Of a DNA stretch of 64,000 bases, positions 24,240 to 33,234 are shown piece after piece. This DNA comes from Dehalobacter sp. 12DCB1 (lineage in GTDB: Bacteria > Bacillota > Desulfitobacteriia > Desulfitobacteriales > Syntrophobotulaceae): assembly GCF_004343605.1 (NCBI RefSeq), contig NZ_POSF01000015.1:1-64000 (forward strand), read 5' to 3'. Both the position numbers and the translations under genes were made by a program. Under the pieces are notes generated by a model, which worked only from the letters and a program-made list of their open reading frames with translations, was not told the DNA's origin and searched no databases. Numbering within the stretch: position 1 is the stretch's first letter; the number at the start of each line of letters is the position of its first letter.

Positions 24240-25190
24240 ATGAATTTTCAGCTTGATCAAAACATCTTTGCAGAAATTAATAGGATTATGGAAGCAACGA
24301 AACTTAGTGCTGAAATGTGTCAAATGATTCAAAATTCATTGAATGCAGACAGTAGTACGGGTGAATTATTTAAATGGGCCTATTTAACCACTATGAGTTG
24401 CGAGTGTACAGGGGGAAAGCCAGAAACTGCGCTGCCGGGAGCAATTGCGATGGAATTTTTTGCCTTGGCAGCGGATATTTTTGACGATATTCAAGATCAG
24501 GATCATGATGATCTGCCCTGGCGAAAAATTTCGGAGGCGAAAGCTATAAGCCTGGCAAATTGTCTTTTAATGTTAAGCGATGAGGCAATTAGCGAAATTC
24601 AGGATGATAGGATTTATAGAGAAATCAGTAAGACTATACACCACGCTGGGGTAATTGCCAGTGATGGTCAATTCAGGGAGTTCCTTTATGCTGACTGTGA
24701 TCATATTTCTCTTGAGCAATGCTTTGAAATAGTCAAACGAAAGTCAGGAAGTTTGACTTCCTGTGCGTGTAAAATAGGAGCGATCCTGGGAGGGGCTTCA
24801 GATTCTATTAAAGAGTTGTTAGCAGAGTTTGGCCAAAACTTTGGGATCATGAACCAAATCCGCAACGATTTAAATGACTTTCTGGATTTTCAGAAAAAGC
24901 ATGATTTTACAAATAATATAAAAACCCTACCCTATGTTTACCTTTTACACACAGCAAAAGAAGTGGGCCAGTTCCATCTGCTTAAAAAGGAAAAAGGCTA
25001 CCGGTCGCAACAATTATTGGATAATGAAAAAGAATTGTTGAAAAGAACTTCTGCCGAAGAAGGGGTTAGTCAATATTGTGCCGTCATGTTTGAAATTTAT
25101 CGCCATGTTGCTGGTGAAATCCTTGAAAGGCTTCCCGTTCCAGAAAAACAAAAGGAGAAGATGAAAAAACTTGTGGGAGAAATTTATTAA
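24240..25190 (+). CDS. comQ: ComQ-like isoprenyl transferase
   Basis: 316 residues of the polyprenyl synthase fold. The first Asp-rich motif is in ALAADIFDDIQDQDHDD (DDxxD present). The second is the ComQ-style variant NQIRNDLNDFLDF (NDxxD), as in ComQ proteins that prenylate a peptide rather than elongate a prenyl chain. It would attach a geranyl or farnesyl group to the Trp of the upstream peptide and help to process and export it. It begins 5 bp after comX with almost no ribosome binding site of its own, so translation is probably coupled. Its end overlaps comP by 20 bp. AT-rich compared with flanking genes. Confidence 0.82.
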   Translation: MNFQLDQNIFAEINRIMEATKLSAEMCQMIQNSLNADSSTGELFKWAYLTTMSCECTGGKPETALPGAIAMEFFALAADIFDDIQDQDHDDLPWRKISEAKAISLANCLLMLSDEAISEIQDDRIYREISKTIHHAGVIASDGQFREFLYADCDHISLEQCFEIVKRKSGSLTSCACKIGAILGGASDSIKELLAEFGQNFGIMNQIRNDLNDFLDFQKKHDFTNNIKTLPYVYLLHTAKEVGQFHLLKKEKGYRSQQLLDNEKELLKRTSAEEGVSQYCAVMFEIYRHVAGEILERLPVPEKQKEKMKKLVGEIY

Positions 25191-27522
25191 TCGGCATATT
25201 TATTATTTAGCAAGTGTGATTTTCATTGTGCTAGGACTTGTTTACTTTGTTGCTTGTCTGGAACGGCCATATATAGGTCTTGATCTAAAAAACGTAAACG
25301 GCCACTGGCTGGTGGTAACATGCGATTCTATTGGCGAAGCGTATCAATCCGGGATAGAGTTGGGGGATGAAATCCTCAAAATTGACGGTAAAGATCCTAG
25401 TAAAAACCCTATTGTTCAAAAATGGGACATACTGGAAGATGCTACAACAATCGAATTCGTCAGTCCGGGGCAAATGACTTCCAAAGCAATTACTATACAT
25501 AAACAAATTGATTTGTTTACAGCATTGAGTGAAATTCCGTTAATCATATTAGGGTTTACGTTTTGGCTACTGGGTTTTTTAACTTGGTACAAGCGACCTT
25601 TTTTAAAACAAGCTCGTACTTTATTTTGGATGCTTTGGTTATTTGCCTTAGCAATTATTTTAACTCGGGCTTCAGGCCGTTGTTTACTTTTGGCCAAAGA
25701 ATTGGAGTTTGTTACGTTTTCATTAGCGCCTGTTTATCTTATTCGTTTTTTTTCAATCTTTCCTGTTGATCAGCCAAGAAAAATCAATAAATATGGCCAA
25801 TTATCAATACTAATTATTCTTACGTTCATAATTATTTTGACAATTATGCAATTTTCAGGCATTGTCCAATTAGCAAGGCTAATAAGAAATCTGTCATTAT
25901 TGAATATGCTTATTGGCATTATTATTTCGATATGGAACTTAAGTCAGGTAATAAAGTTACCAAAAGAACGGCCAGAAAAGAATGAAGCTGGTATTACTTT
26001 GTTAGGAATGATTATTGGGTTTTTGCCTAACATATTATTTGTTGCTATTCCGTTATTTTTCACTTTAAATATAAGGGTATATACCGAATTAAGTTTTCTA
26101 TTTGTCGCCGCTATTCCTATTTCACTCTATTACGTTATTGCAAATAAATATTTACCGGATAGTCGAAGGTTGTATGAAATCATTATTACAAATTCTTTAG
26201 CCGGGATAATCATTAGTATCCTCACGTATTTTATCCTATACAAAATTAAATTTATTCAATCCATGAACTTCGAACTTTATTTAGCTGTATTTATTTTATC
26301 AATATTATTTATCATTTGTTTTTATTTAATACGAACAACAATAAGTAAAATATTTAATAATAATATAAGTCAAAGCAAATCCGGTGTTAAACAAAGAATC
26401 ATTCAACTAGAAGAAAATACCACATTACTGTTAGCCAAAGATCAGCTCTTTGAAGATCTGATTCAGAATTTAGGGATTGACGGGGCTTTTGTTATTGTAG
26501 AAAACGAACAGACTGGCTGTTTTGAAAAGTCAGTTGGCCGGTTTAAAAATAATTGTAAAGAACAGTCAAAGTTAGAAGGGTATTTTCGTCAAAATCAAAA
26601 GCTGGACCTTGAAGCAGAGTTCATTCCAGAGGAGTTTCCAGCCGAAGTTTTTGTACCATTTGTTTCTCACAATTCTCGCTGTGGAATCTTCTTTGGCCAT
26701 CGCTATTCTCATGTTAAATTTGATAAGTCCGAATTACCCTTTCTGACGTTACTTGCCGGTCAGTTAGCTTATCAGGTGCTGATGCAGCTCGTTGTTGTTG
26801 ATCTGACTAAAGAAATTAATTACCTGAACAAAACATTCTCGAACTCTCATAGAAGAAACCGGGAACTTCAGCGTATTACCAATTCCTTAATCCGAATGAT
26901 TGAACGAGGCAAAGGAAGTCTGGCCAAAGAAATATTGGATGGCCCGGTACAGAGCGTTCTGGATATCAGCCGTTGGTTGAAAATACTGGAAAAAGAAAAT
27001 ATAGATGATGATATGTTCCAACAGGCAATTTCGCGGATGAGGGATCTGATTAATGATTTGAACTATGATCTAAATCAAACGGTTCACAATTTACTTCCGC
27101 CAATTTTAGCGGATTTGGGTTTAATTCCTGCTATACAATTGCTGTTTCAGGATATTATGCTAAAGGAGCCAAGCTTCATTCTGCTGGAAACAGAAGGAAT
27201 TGGATTAGACGATCGTTTTCCAGAGGATATCGAAATAGCCGCTTACCGCTTCATACAAAAAGGAATAATCAACTCCCTGCGTTATTCCGGTTCAAAGAAA
27301 CAGACGGTCCGTGTTAAACTAAGTGGAGACAAATTGGAATTAACGGTAAGGGATAATGGCCAGGGATTTGATCCCGATCAACTTGGCAAAGGGTTCTTAG
27401 ACGGGGCGCATTCCGGTTTAGCAATCATGAAAGAACGTATTGAGAGACTGGGTGGACAAATACTGATCAGTTCCGGTATGGAGCGTGGCACAACACTTCA
27501 AGCAACAATACCGATATATTAA
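25171..27522 (+). CDS. comP: ComP-like membrane sensor kinase, phosphoacceptor His replaced by Leu
   Basis: 783 residues from TTG 25171. Order: membrane helix (about 10-30), an extracellular PDZ-like domain (about 33-108: GLDLKNVNGHWLVV...SGIELGDEILKIDGKDP), about eight membrane helices (110-400), a GAF-like linker (about 410-545), a HisKA_3-type dimerisation region and a HATPase domain. The expected phosphoacceptor motif (E[IL]HDxxxQ) reads KEILDGPVQ, so residue 589 is Leu. The N-box reads QKGIINSLRYSG (the usual Glu is Lys), while DNGQGFD, SGLAIMKERIERLGG and GTTLQATIP are intact. It resembles ComP in layout, but autophosphorylation at the usual site is impossible. It is coupled to comQ and followed by the response regulator 25 bp downstream. 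An upstream GTG gives no better start. Confidence 0.8.
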   Translation: MWEKFINRHIYYLASVIFIVLGLVYFVACLERPYIGLDLKNVNGHWLVVTCDSIGEAYQSGIELGDEILKIDGKDPSKNPIVQKWDILEDATTIEFVSPGQMTSKAITIHKQIDLFTALSEIPLIILGFTFWLLGFLTWYKRPFLKQARTLFWMLWLFALAIILTRASGRCLLLAKELEFVTFSLAPVYLIRFFSIFPVDQPRKINKYGQLSILIILTFIIILTIMQFSGIVQLARLIRNLSLLNMLIGIIISIWNLSQVIKLPKERPEKNEAGITLLGMIIGFLPNILFVAIPLFFTLNIRVYTELSFLFVAAIPISLYYVIANKYLPDSRRLYEIIITNSLAGIIISILTYFILYKIKFIQSMNFELYLAVFILSILFIICFYLIRTTISKIFNNNISQSKSGVKQRIIQLEENTTLLLAKDQLFEDLIQNLGIDGAFVIVENEQTGCFEKSVGRFKNNCKEQSKLEGYFRQNQKLDLEAEFIPEEFPAEVFVPFVSHNSRCGIFFGHRYSHVKFDKSELPFLTLLAGQLAYQVLMQLVVVDLTKEINYLNKTFSNSHRRNRELQRITNSLIRMIERGKGSLAKEILDGPVQSVLDISRWLKILEKENIDDDMFQQAISRMRDLINDLNYDLNQTVHNLLPPILADLGLIPAIQLLFQDIMLKEPSFILLETEGIGLDDRFPEDIEIAAYRFIQKGIINSLRYSGSKKQTVRVKLSGDKLELTVRDNGQGFDPDQLGKGFLDGAHSGLAIMKERIERLGGQILISSGMERGTTLQATIPIY

Positions 27523-27546
27523 GATGAATTGAAGTTAGGTGGGCAA

Positions 27547-28197
27547 ATGAACGTTAAAGTTTTAATCGTCGACAGTCACGGGCCGTTTACGGAAAATACC
27601 AAAGTTCTTTTTTCCATGGAGCCGCAAATCGAAATCGTGGGAATTGTGAGAAACGAGGGAGAATGCCTTGATTTTGTCCGTCAATCTCCGCCTGATATCG
27701 TATTGCTGGATATTCATCTGAATGATGGCAACGGAATCTCTTTGATTGAACAAATCCAACGAATTGCGCCCATAGTAAAAATCATTTTGATGACTGAATG
27801 TAATCAGGAAGGGTATGTCATTGCAGCAAGGAATAAAGGGGCCCAGGGGGTAATCTTAAAGGATATGTATATCCGGGAAATGGTTCAAGCCATTCTAAGG
27901 ATCATGGACGGCGGTTCTTACTTTTATCAAAGTCCTTTAGCTTTTCCAAAAAAACAAATAGACATCGATGATATGCACTTCCCAGTTAAACCTGTGGAAA
28001 TTCTGGAAAAAATACTAACGCCTGAAGAAAAAGAAATCATGAGATTATTGGCCAAGAGGTTGTCCAACAAGGAAATTGCTTCTATTTTAGGCGTGTCGGT
28101 TCGTATCCTCAGTGAACGGATTAATATCATCCTTCTGAAATTTGGCGTGAATACCAAGTTAGAGGCTGTTTTAACCTGGCCTTTTGCAGAGCCTTAA
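27547..28197 (+). CDS. comA: ComA-like response regulator (NarL/LuxR type)
   Basis: 216 residues from ATG 27547 with AGGTGGG upstream; an in-frame TTG at 27529 is less likely. The receiver domain (about 1-120) has phosphoacceptor Asp in IVLLDIHLNDGNG and Lys in GVILKDM, but the acidic pocket reads VLIVDSHGPF where Asp-Asp is usual. The C-terminal LuxR HTH is complete: ILTPEEKEIMRLLAKRLSNKEIASILGVS and INIILLKFGVNTKLEAV. It would be the output of the X-Q-P-A cassette. No binding-site candidates were identified. Its 3' end overlaps the convergent metallo-beta-lactamase gene by 71 bp, which is unusual and suggests that the junction is recent. Confidence 0.85.
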   Translation: MNVKVLIVDSHGPFTENTKVLFSMEPQIEIVGIVRNEGECLDFVRQSPPDIVLLDIHLNDGNGISLIEQIQRIAPIVKIILMTECNQEGYVIAARNKGAQGVILKDMYIREMVQAILRIMDGGSYFYQSPLAFPKKQIDIDDMHFPVKPVEILEKILTPEEKEIMRLLAKRLSNKEIASILGVSVRILSERINIILLKFGVNTKLEAVLTWPFAEP

Positions 28198-29668
28198 GCT
28201 CTCCGTTTTCCAGTACCGATATGGGTCCATGCCCGCCGCAGACGAGGCAGGGCTTTTTATTTTTGTCTTCTAATTCTCCCAGCAGCCTCATGATCTGCTT
28301 GCGCATCTCGGTTGCTTTTTGCGAGTCGATGTTTACACTCCGCATCAGGTAAGGTGCCAGGGAGTTGAACGCGGCTCTTTCCTCGGAGAAGCCGCTGATA
28401 TTCACGAGGTTATCACCGGTGAACACCAGGCCGTATTCTTCGCAGACAAAGATCATCTCGCCGTAAAGATGGCCGCCGCTGCCTTCGAAAACCTGGAATT
28501 TCAGATCAGCAACGGTGAATTCTGCGATCGCGATCAGTTCCTGATGTTCTTCGAGTGCCGTGGTCGGAAAGCCGGCGTCAAGTACTTCGAACTGCTCGGG
28601 ATTTGGCGGGGTATAGCCGGAGATGATCCGGCTGAGTTTGCTGTAGCCCCAGCCAAGATCGCTGTTTTCACGGTAATCGGGGATTCCAGCGGCTTGACAC
28701 CTTAGACTGTCGGCGCTCTTTTGGTTTAAGCCGATACGTATGCCGAGTTTAGAGAGCAGGCCGCAGTGGTCGACGTCGGCGTGGGTGATAAAAACGCGTT
28801 TTTTCAGGGTATCCCAGGCCGGAAAAAGCTCCTTGAATATCTTGAACATTTCTTCGGCATAGATTGCATAGCCGGTATCAATTAAAACGAGTTCTTCAGC
28901 TAAAGCAAGCACATAGGTGTTGCTGCCGCAGGGCGGCTGGATGCTGTACAGTGTGACCTGTTCGCTGATCCGGACCTGATCGATGTCGGCGCTGAAATGG
29001 CTGCCGCGGTATTTGCTGATAAAATATGCAAAACGACGGATATAGCCAAAGACTTTTTTGGGGCTCTCACCGGTCTCCTGCAGCATCTGGAGGATCCGGT
29101 TCGATTCGGAGATGAATTCAATGGTTTGTTCTGTACTTAAAGAAAGGATATGCTGCATTTCATTCGCCAGCCGGATATAGAAAATCGTATTGTCCAAATT
29201 CTTTTCAAAATCGTCATATTCGATGATATCAATCTGATAAACTACGCTGATATCATCGAGCAACATTTTAATCATATCCGGATTTTCGATCAGCAGGCCC
29301 ATTTTGAAATCCTGATAGGGTGTACCGTTGGCACTCGAATTCAAATACGAGATATTAATATTATAGAGGTCCAGAATTTTAAGGACAGGCAGTACGGCAC
29401 CAGGCCGGTCCGGAATTTTGATATTGACCTCGATGACGCGTGTTTCAGAGAGTTCATTTTTAAGATAACCGACCGTTTCGAGTTCTTTGGCGATTTTCTG
29501 ATGGTTTTCGGCAGTGGCCTCGACATCCAGAAACAGCATATGCAGGTCAACAGCCTTATTGTAGCTCACGCGGACAATATTGCCGCAGTATTTGGCAATG
29601 ATCTTGGAAGCGAGCAGGAAAGCTCCTGTCTTATCAGGCATACGGGTAACATAAGATTTTCTGTTCAT
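28127..29668 (-). CDS. MBL-fold hydrolase with two N-terminal ACT domains
   Basis: 513 residues. Residues 1-70 and 82-155 are two ACT domains (YVTRMPDKTGAFLLASKII; VIEVNIKIPDRPGAVLPVLKIL), typical amino-acid-sensing modules. Residues about 245-480 form a metallo-beta-lactamase fold with VLIDTG, THADVDHCG (HxDxDH rather than HxHxDH), FEGSGGH, FTGDN and CGGHGP. The combination suggests an amino-acid-regulated hydrolase of unknown substrate. The start ATG at 29668 is weakly supported. The last 23 residues (LKALQKARLKQPL...) are encoded antisense to comA and may be a secondary end created by insertion of the com-like cassette. Confidence 0.8.
   Translation of the reverse strand: MNRKSYVTRMPDKTGAFLLASKIIAKYCGNIVRVSYNKAVDLHMLFLDVEATAENHQKIAKELETVGYLKNELSETRVIEVNIKIPDRPGAVLPVLKILDLYNINISYLNSSANGTPYQDFKMGLLIENPDMIKMLLDDISVVYQIDIIEYDDFEKNLDNTIFYIRLANEMQHILSLSTEQTIEFISESNRILQMLQETGESPKKVFGYIRRFAYFISKYRGSHFSADIDQVRISEQVTLYSIQPPCGSNTYVLALAEELVLIDTGYAIYAEEMFKIFKELFPAWDTLKKRVFITHADVDHCGLLSKLGIRIGLNQKSADSLRCQAAGIPDYRENSDLGWGYSKLSRIISGYTPPNPEQFEVLDAGFPTTALEEHQELIAIAEFTVADLKFQVFEGSGGHLYGEMIFVCEEYGLVFTGDNLVNISGFSEERAAFNSLAPYLMRSVNIDSQKATEMRKQIMRLLGELEDKNKKPCLVCGGHGPISVLENGELKALQKARLKQPLTWYSRQISEG
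28227..28262. repeat. direct repeat flanking the com-like cassette, right copy
   Basis: CCATGCCCGCCGCAGACG onward encodes, on the minus strand, the CLVCGGHGP motif of the metallo-beta-lactamase protein. It matches 23809-23844 at 27 of the first 31 positions in the same orientation. The T-rich tail also resembles a terminator for comA. Confidence 0.6.
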
Positions 29669-29916
29669 AACTACCTCAAATCAAATAATTGGCTGTATTT
29701 ATTATAAAGTTCTGCTCGTTAATTTTCTACAACATCATACATTCAACCCTATTTTAGAAGCCAAGAAAATTTATATTTACATAATGAAAAATAATACGTA
29801 TTATACATATCGTAACATAATTCACAAATAACTTTATTTTTGTCTAAGTTCGGTATGTTTTTCAGAGAGATGTACAGGTACGTATTTTTAAGAACGACAG
29901 AGGAAAGTTAAAGAAT

Positions 29917-31023
29917 ATGAAATTAAACGTTACACGACAGTCCCAGGTAGCCGCCGTTGGCATACTTTTGCTGGCAGTTGTTCTAATGGCTGGAAAATTA
30001 TTAATCTCAGTTAATATCATTAAATTTCATACTCCGAATCACTTATTCAGTCAGGACACTATTTTCTCTTTCCGTGATTATTTAGAAAAGATAGGGGCTA
30101 TTGTAACCTTGGATGAAAAAGCCCAAGAAATTACAATCCAAACAGGCTTGGATAGCTATTACCTTGAAATCAAGACCGATTCGGTGAAAGGAATTCCAAT
30201 CTATGTCAACAACGTGTATATCGGCAAAACACCGCTTAAAAAAAGGCTTTTAGCAGGAAAGTACGTGGTTATGGCGAAAAATTCCGGACATGTGAGCTCA
30301 ATACGCTATTTAACACTTAAACCGGAAACTGCTTCGAATAAACAGATTATACTACCGGTGGACCAAAAAGACTATGAAGGATTCCTGGATGAAATTATCT
30401 TGCTTGGCTACAAACCTATAAGGGTTATGGATTACTATAACCATGCTCCAATTACCAAGAAAACTATCGTTTTAAGGCATGATGTGGATGTATCCGCTGA
30501 GAAGGCCTTAGCTATGGCAAAAATCGAACACCGCAGAGGAGTTAAAAGCACCTATTATTTTCGTTGGTGCACCGCCGATCCTGAAGTTCTCAAAGAAGTA
30601 AGGGCGCTGGGACATGAAGTTGGACTGCATTACGAGACTTTGGCAGATTATTCTCGGCTAAATCATCTCAAATCTGCACAGGATATAACGCCGGCTGTCA
30701 AACAAGAATTGCGAAGACGATTAAAGTCAGAGATTGCTCATTTCCGACAGCAATTTGGAAATGTATATACCATTGCTTCCCACGGGGCAGAAGAGAATAT
30801 CAGGCTTGGCGTTACGAATTATCAGGCAATTATGGCCGGAGAGGATCCGCACGATTATAGTATTATCGGCACTGCCTATGGCCCCATAATCCAACACTTC
30901 ACGTATATGAGCGATTCAGGCGGTATCTGGGAACCATTTCCTTACCCAAAACTCGAAGAAAGTAACGCCGGCCCGTTTTATATCTTGATTCATCCCATCC
31001 ATTGGGCTTCCGGTTTAAACTGA
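29917..31023 (+). CDS. membrane-anchored PEGA-domain polysaccharide deacetylase-like protein
   Basis: 368 residues. The N-terminal membrane anchor (VAAVGILLLAVVLMAGKLLI) is followed by an extracellular region, then a PEGA-type beta domain (about 85-150: IPIYVNNVYIGKTPLKKRLLAGKYVVMAKNSGHVSS). The C-terminal NodB-like deacetylase domain has TIVLRHDVDVSAEKALAMAKIE (metal-binding Asp pair), GHEVGLHYETL (His pair) and YILIHPIHWASG. It may deacetylate wall or capsule sugars. The PEGA-NodB order is uncommon. ATG 29917 has GAGGAAAG upstream. Confidence 0.75.
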   Translation: MKLNVTRQSQVAAVGILLLAVVLMAGKLLISVNIIKFHTPNHLFSQDTIFSFRDYLEKIGAIVTLDEKAQEITIQTGLDSYYLEIKTDSVKGIPIYVNNVYIGKTPLKKRLLAGKYVVMAKNSGHVSSIRYLTLKPETASNKQIILPVDQKDYEGFLDEIILLGYKPIRVMDYYNHAPITKKTIVLRHDVDVSAEKALAMAKIEHRRGVKSTYYFRWCTADPEVLKEVRALGHEVGLHYETLADYSRLNHLKSAQDITPAVKQELRRRLKSEIAHFRQQFGNVYTIASHGAEENIRLGVTNYQAIMAGEDPHDYSIIGTAYGPIIQHFTYMSDSGGIWEPFPYPKLEESNAGPFYILIHPIHWASGLN

Positions 31024-31112
31024 TAACCTTATAGCCGCTGCACAGGCATGCTCTAAAAAATGTCTTTGCATATTTGCTGCTTCAATAAAAGAAACTATGG
31101 GATCGTTATTTT

Positions 31113-31141
31113 TTGTAAATAATGGTATGATATAGTATAAT
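31113..31141 (+). promoter_or_regulatory. sigma-A promoter of the CWB2/protease gene
   Basis: TTGTAA (31113-31118), 17-bp spacer, TATAAT (31136-31141), about 70 bp before the GTG start. Confidence 0.6.
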
Positions 31142-31210
31142 AGTTAAATCATTTTCATATAAAGGATTTTGTAAGAACCTAATCTGCTGTGGGTTGAAAG
31201 GAGATACAAA

Positions 31211-33154
31211 GTGAAAAGATACGCAAAACAATGCCTTTCAGTAATGTTAACTTTAATCTTATGTCTGGGTGCATTTGTCCCCGAGGCTTTAGCATCGACG
31301 ATCCCTACCCACCGTATTTCTGGGGATACACGGTATACCACTGCCGCTAATATTGCCAAAGAAGGTTGGTCCGGAGGCTCACAATGGGCGATTATCGCCT
31401 GTGGAAGTAACTTTCCTGATGCTTTGGCGTCAACCCCTCTGGCAGCAAAGTATAATGCTCCAATCTTACTGACGGAAAAAGACAGTTTAACAGCAGTTAC
31501 GAGGTCCACGCTGACTGCGCTAGGCACAAAGAATGTCTATATTGTCGGTGGACCAGCTGTCGTTTCTACGGCTGTTGAAACCCAGCTGAAGTCGATGGGA
31601 ATCTCAGTTACCCGACTGTCCGGAAGCGACAGATATTATACCTCGGTTGAGATAGCTAAACGTATCGGTAATACATCCGGAATGCTTGTCGTCGCTCCTG
31701 GGGGTGATTATCCGAATGCGCTTTCGATTTCATCCTACGCCGGCAAAAAACAAATTCCAATGATCCTGGTGGATAAGAGTACGGTCAGCGAAAGCCTGGA
31801 ACAATATATTGCAAACAACAGTATTCAGCAAACTTATGTGATCGGCAATACTGCTGAGATCAATGATTCAGTCTTCAACGCCCTCCCAAGCCCGACACGC
31901 ATTCAAGGAAGTGACCGCTATGCTACAAATCTAGCGGTTTTGAAAGCTTTTGAGCCCGAATATGCCTTTGACAATACATTTTTAGCAACCGGTAATAATT
32001 TTGCCGATGCTCTGGCAGGCTCATCCTATGCCGCGAAATTGAGCTCACCGATTATCTTGACCGGAAAAACATCAGACAGCCGCATTAATAATTACTTAGC
32101 AGCCATTAGCTCCAGTATTACACAGCTGAATATACTTGGCGGGGAAGCTGCAATTTCATCATCCCTAGTCAACAGTTACCTTGGGATTGAAACGGGAGGG
32201 ACCTTAACCGCCAAAGAGATTTTTGCCAAGGTCAGCCCTTCTATCGTTTACATTGAGACTTATGACAGCAGCGGGAATGCTCTGGGGAGCGGCAGCGGTT
32301 TTATTGTTGATTCCAGCGGCAAGGTTGCGACGAACTACCATGTAATTGAAGGCTCGTACAGTGCTAAAGTAAAGACCGCGGCAGGGACATCCTATGATGT
32401 CCAAAAGGTCTTAAGTTATAACGAAACAACCGATTTGGCCATACTTAAAATTAGTGCGACAGGATTGACTGCTGTCTCCCTCGGTGATTCTAGCCTGATT
32501 GAAACAGGAGATAATATCTATGCAATCGGTAACCCGTTCGGATTGGAAAATACTTTGTCTAACGGTTTAATCAGCACAAAATTCAGAGATATTAATGGAA
32601 CGACATATATTCAGATTTCTGCCCCGATCAGTTCCGGGTCAAGCGGCGGTGCGCTGGTGGATGAGCAGGGAAAAGTCATCGGTATCACAGCCGCCGTATA
32701 TTATGGCGGCCAGAACCTGAACTTCGCAGTTCCGATTAACCTGTTAAAACCTATGCTCTTGGAGAATATTAATAAAACACTGCCGGAAATTTTACCGGCC
32801 ATTTACAGTGTCTTTGCCAATATGGCTTCTTATATTCAGAATGCCTATGGCACAAATGTGATTGCAGGCCAAACAATCAAATATTCCGTTACCGTGACTG
32901 CCTATCAGGGTAATACCGATACTTCCCATGATGGAAGTGCATTTATTGTATTTACGGTGACCCCTGAGACAGATGCTGCTGAATCGGACGTGCTGGATAA
33001 TCATTCCGAAGCTTATCTTGTGTGGCTGGAGGCTATGCTGAATGACCTTCAAACAAGATATGGCCCGAATGTGTTTAACGGTGGAATGTACTACGGAGAC
33101 TCATTCTATATCTTATTTGATAATTGGGACGGGTATACTCAATACTGGTATTAG
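31211..33154 (+). CDS. secreted CWB2-repeat wall protein fused to an HtrA-like serine protease
   Basis: 647 residues. The signal peptide (MKRYAKQCLSVMLTLILCLGAFVPEALA) is followed by three CWB2 cell-wall-binding repeats (from THRISGDTRYTTAANIA, SVTRLSGSDRYYTSVEIA and PTRIQGSDRYATNLAVL). Then comes a trypsin-like protease domain (about 330-520) with His in NYHVIEGS, Asp in NETTDLAIL and Ser in SSGSSGGALVDE, and a C-terminal region of unknown fold (about 525-647). There is no PDZ domain. CWB2 repeats anchor proteins to anionic wall polymers, so this is a wall-bound quality-control or processing protease. GTG 31211 follows GAAAGGAGATACAAA; the promoter is at 31113. Confidence 0.9.
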   Translation: MKRYAKQCLSVMLTLILCLGAFVPEALASTIPTHRISGDTRYTTAANIAKEGWSGGSQWAIIACGSNFPDALASTPLAAKYNAPILLTEKDSLTAVTRSTLTALGTKNVYIVGGPAVVSTAVETQLKSMGISVTRLSGSDRYYTSVEIAKRIGNTSGMLVVAPGGDYPNALSISSYAGKKQIPMILVDKSTVSESLEQYIANNSIQQTYVIGNTAEINDSVFNALPSPTRIQGSDRYATNLAVLKAFEPEYAFDNTFLATGNNFADALAGSSYAAKLSSPIILTGKTSDSRINNYLAAISSSITQLNILGGEAAISSSLVNSYLGIETGGTLTAKEIFAKVSPSIVYIETYDSSGNALGSGSGFIVDSSGKVATNYHVIEGSYSAKVKTAAGTSYDVQKVLSYNETTDLAILKISATGLTAVSLGDSSLIETGDNIYAIGNPFGLENTLSNGLISTKFRDINGTTYIQISAPISSGSSGGALVDEQGKVIGITAAVYYGGQNLNFAVPINLLKPMLLENINKTLPEILPAIYSVFANMASYIQNAYGTNVIAGQTIKYSVTVTAYQGNTDTSHDGSAFIVFTVTPETDAAESDVLDNHSEAYLVWLEAMLNDLQTRYGPNVFNGGMYYGDSFYILFDNWDGYTQYWY

Positions 33155-33234
33155 GAGATTCGTTAAAGGCTTTTCAATCCTGCCAAGTCGTGCTAATCTA
33201 CCCATAGAGAATTAATCGGAAGGGTGGTGGTACG

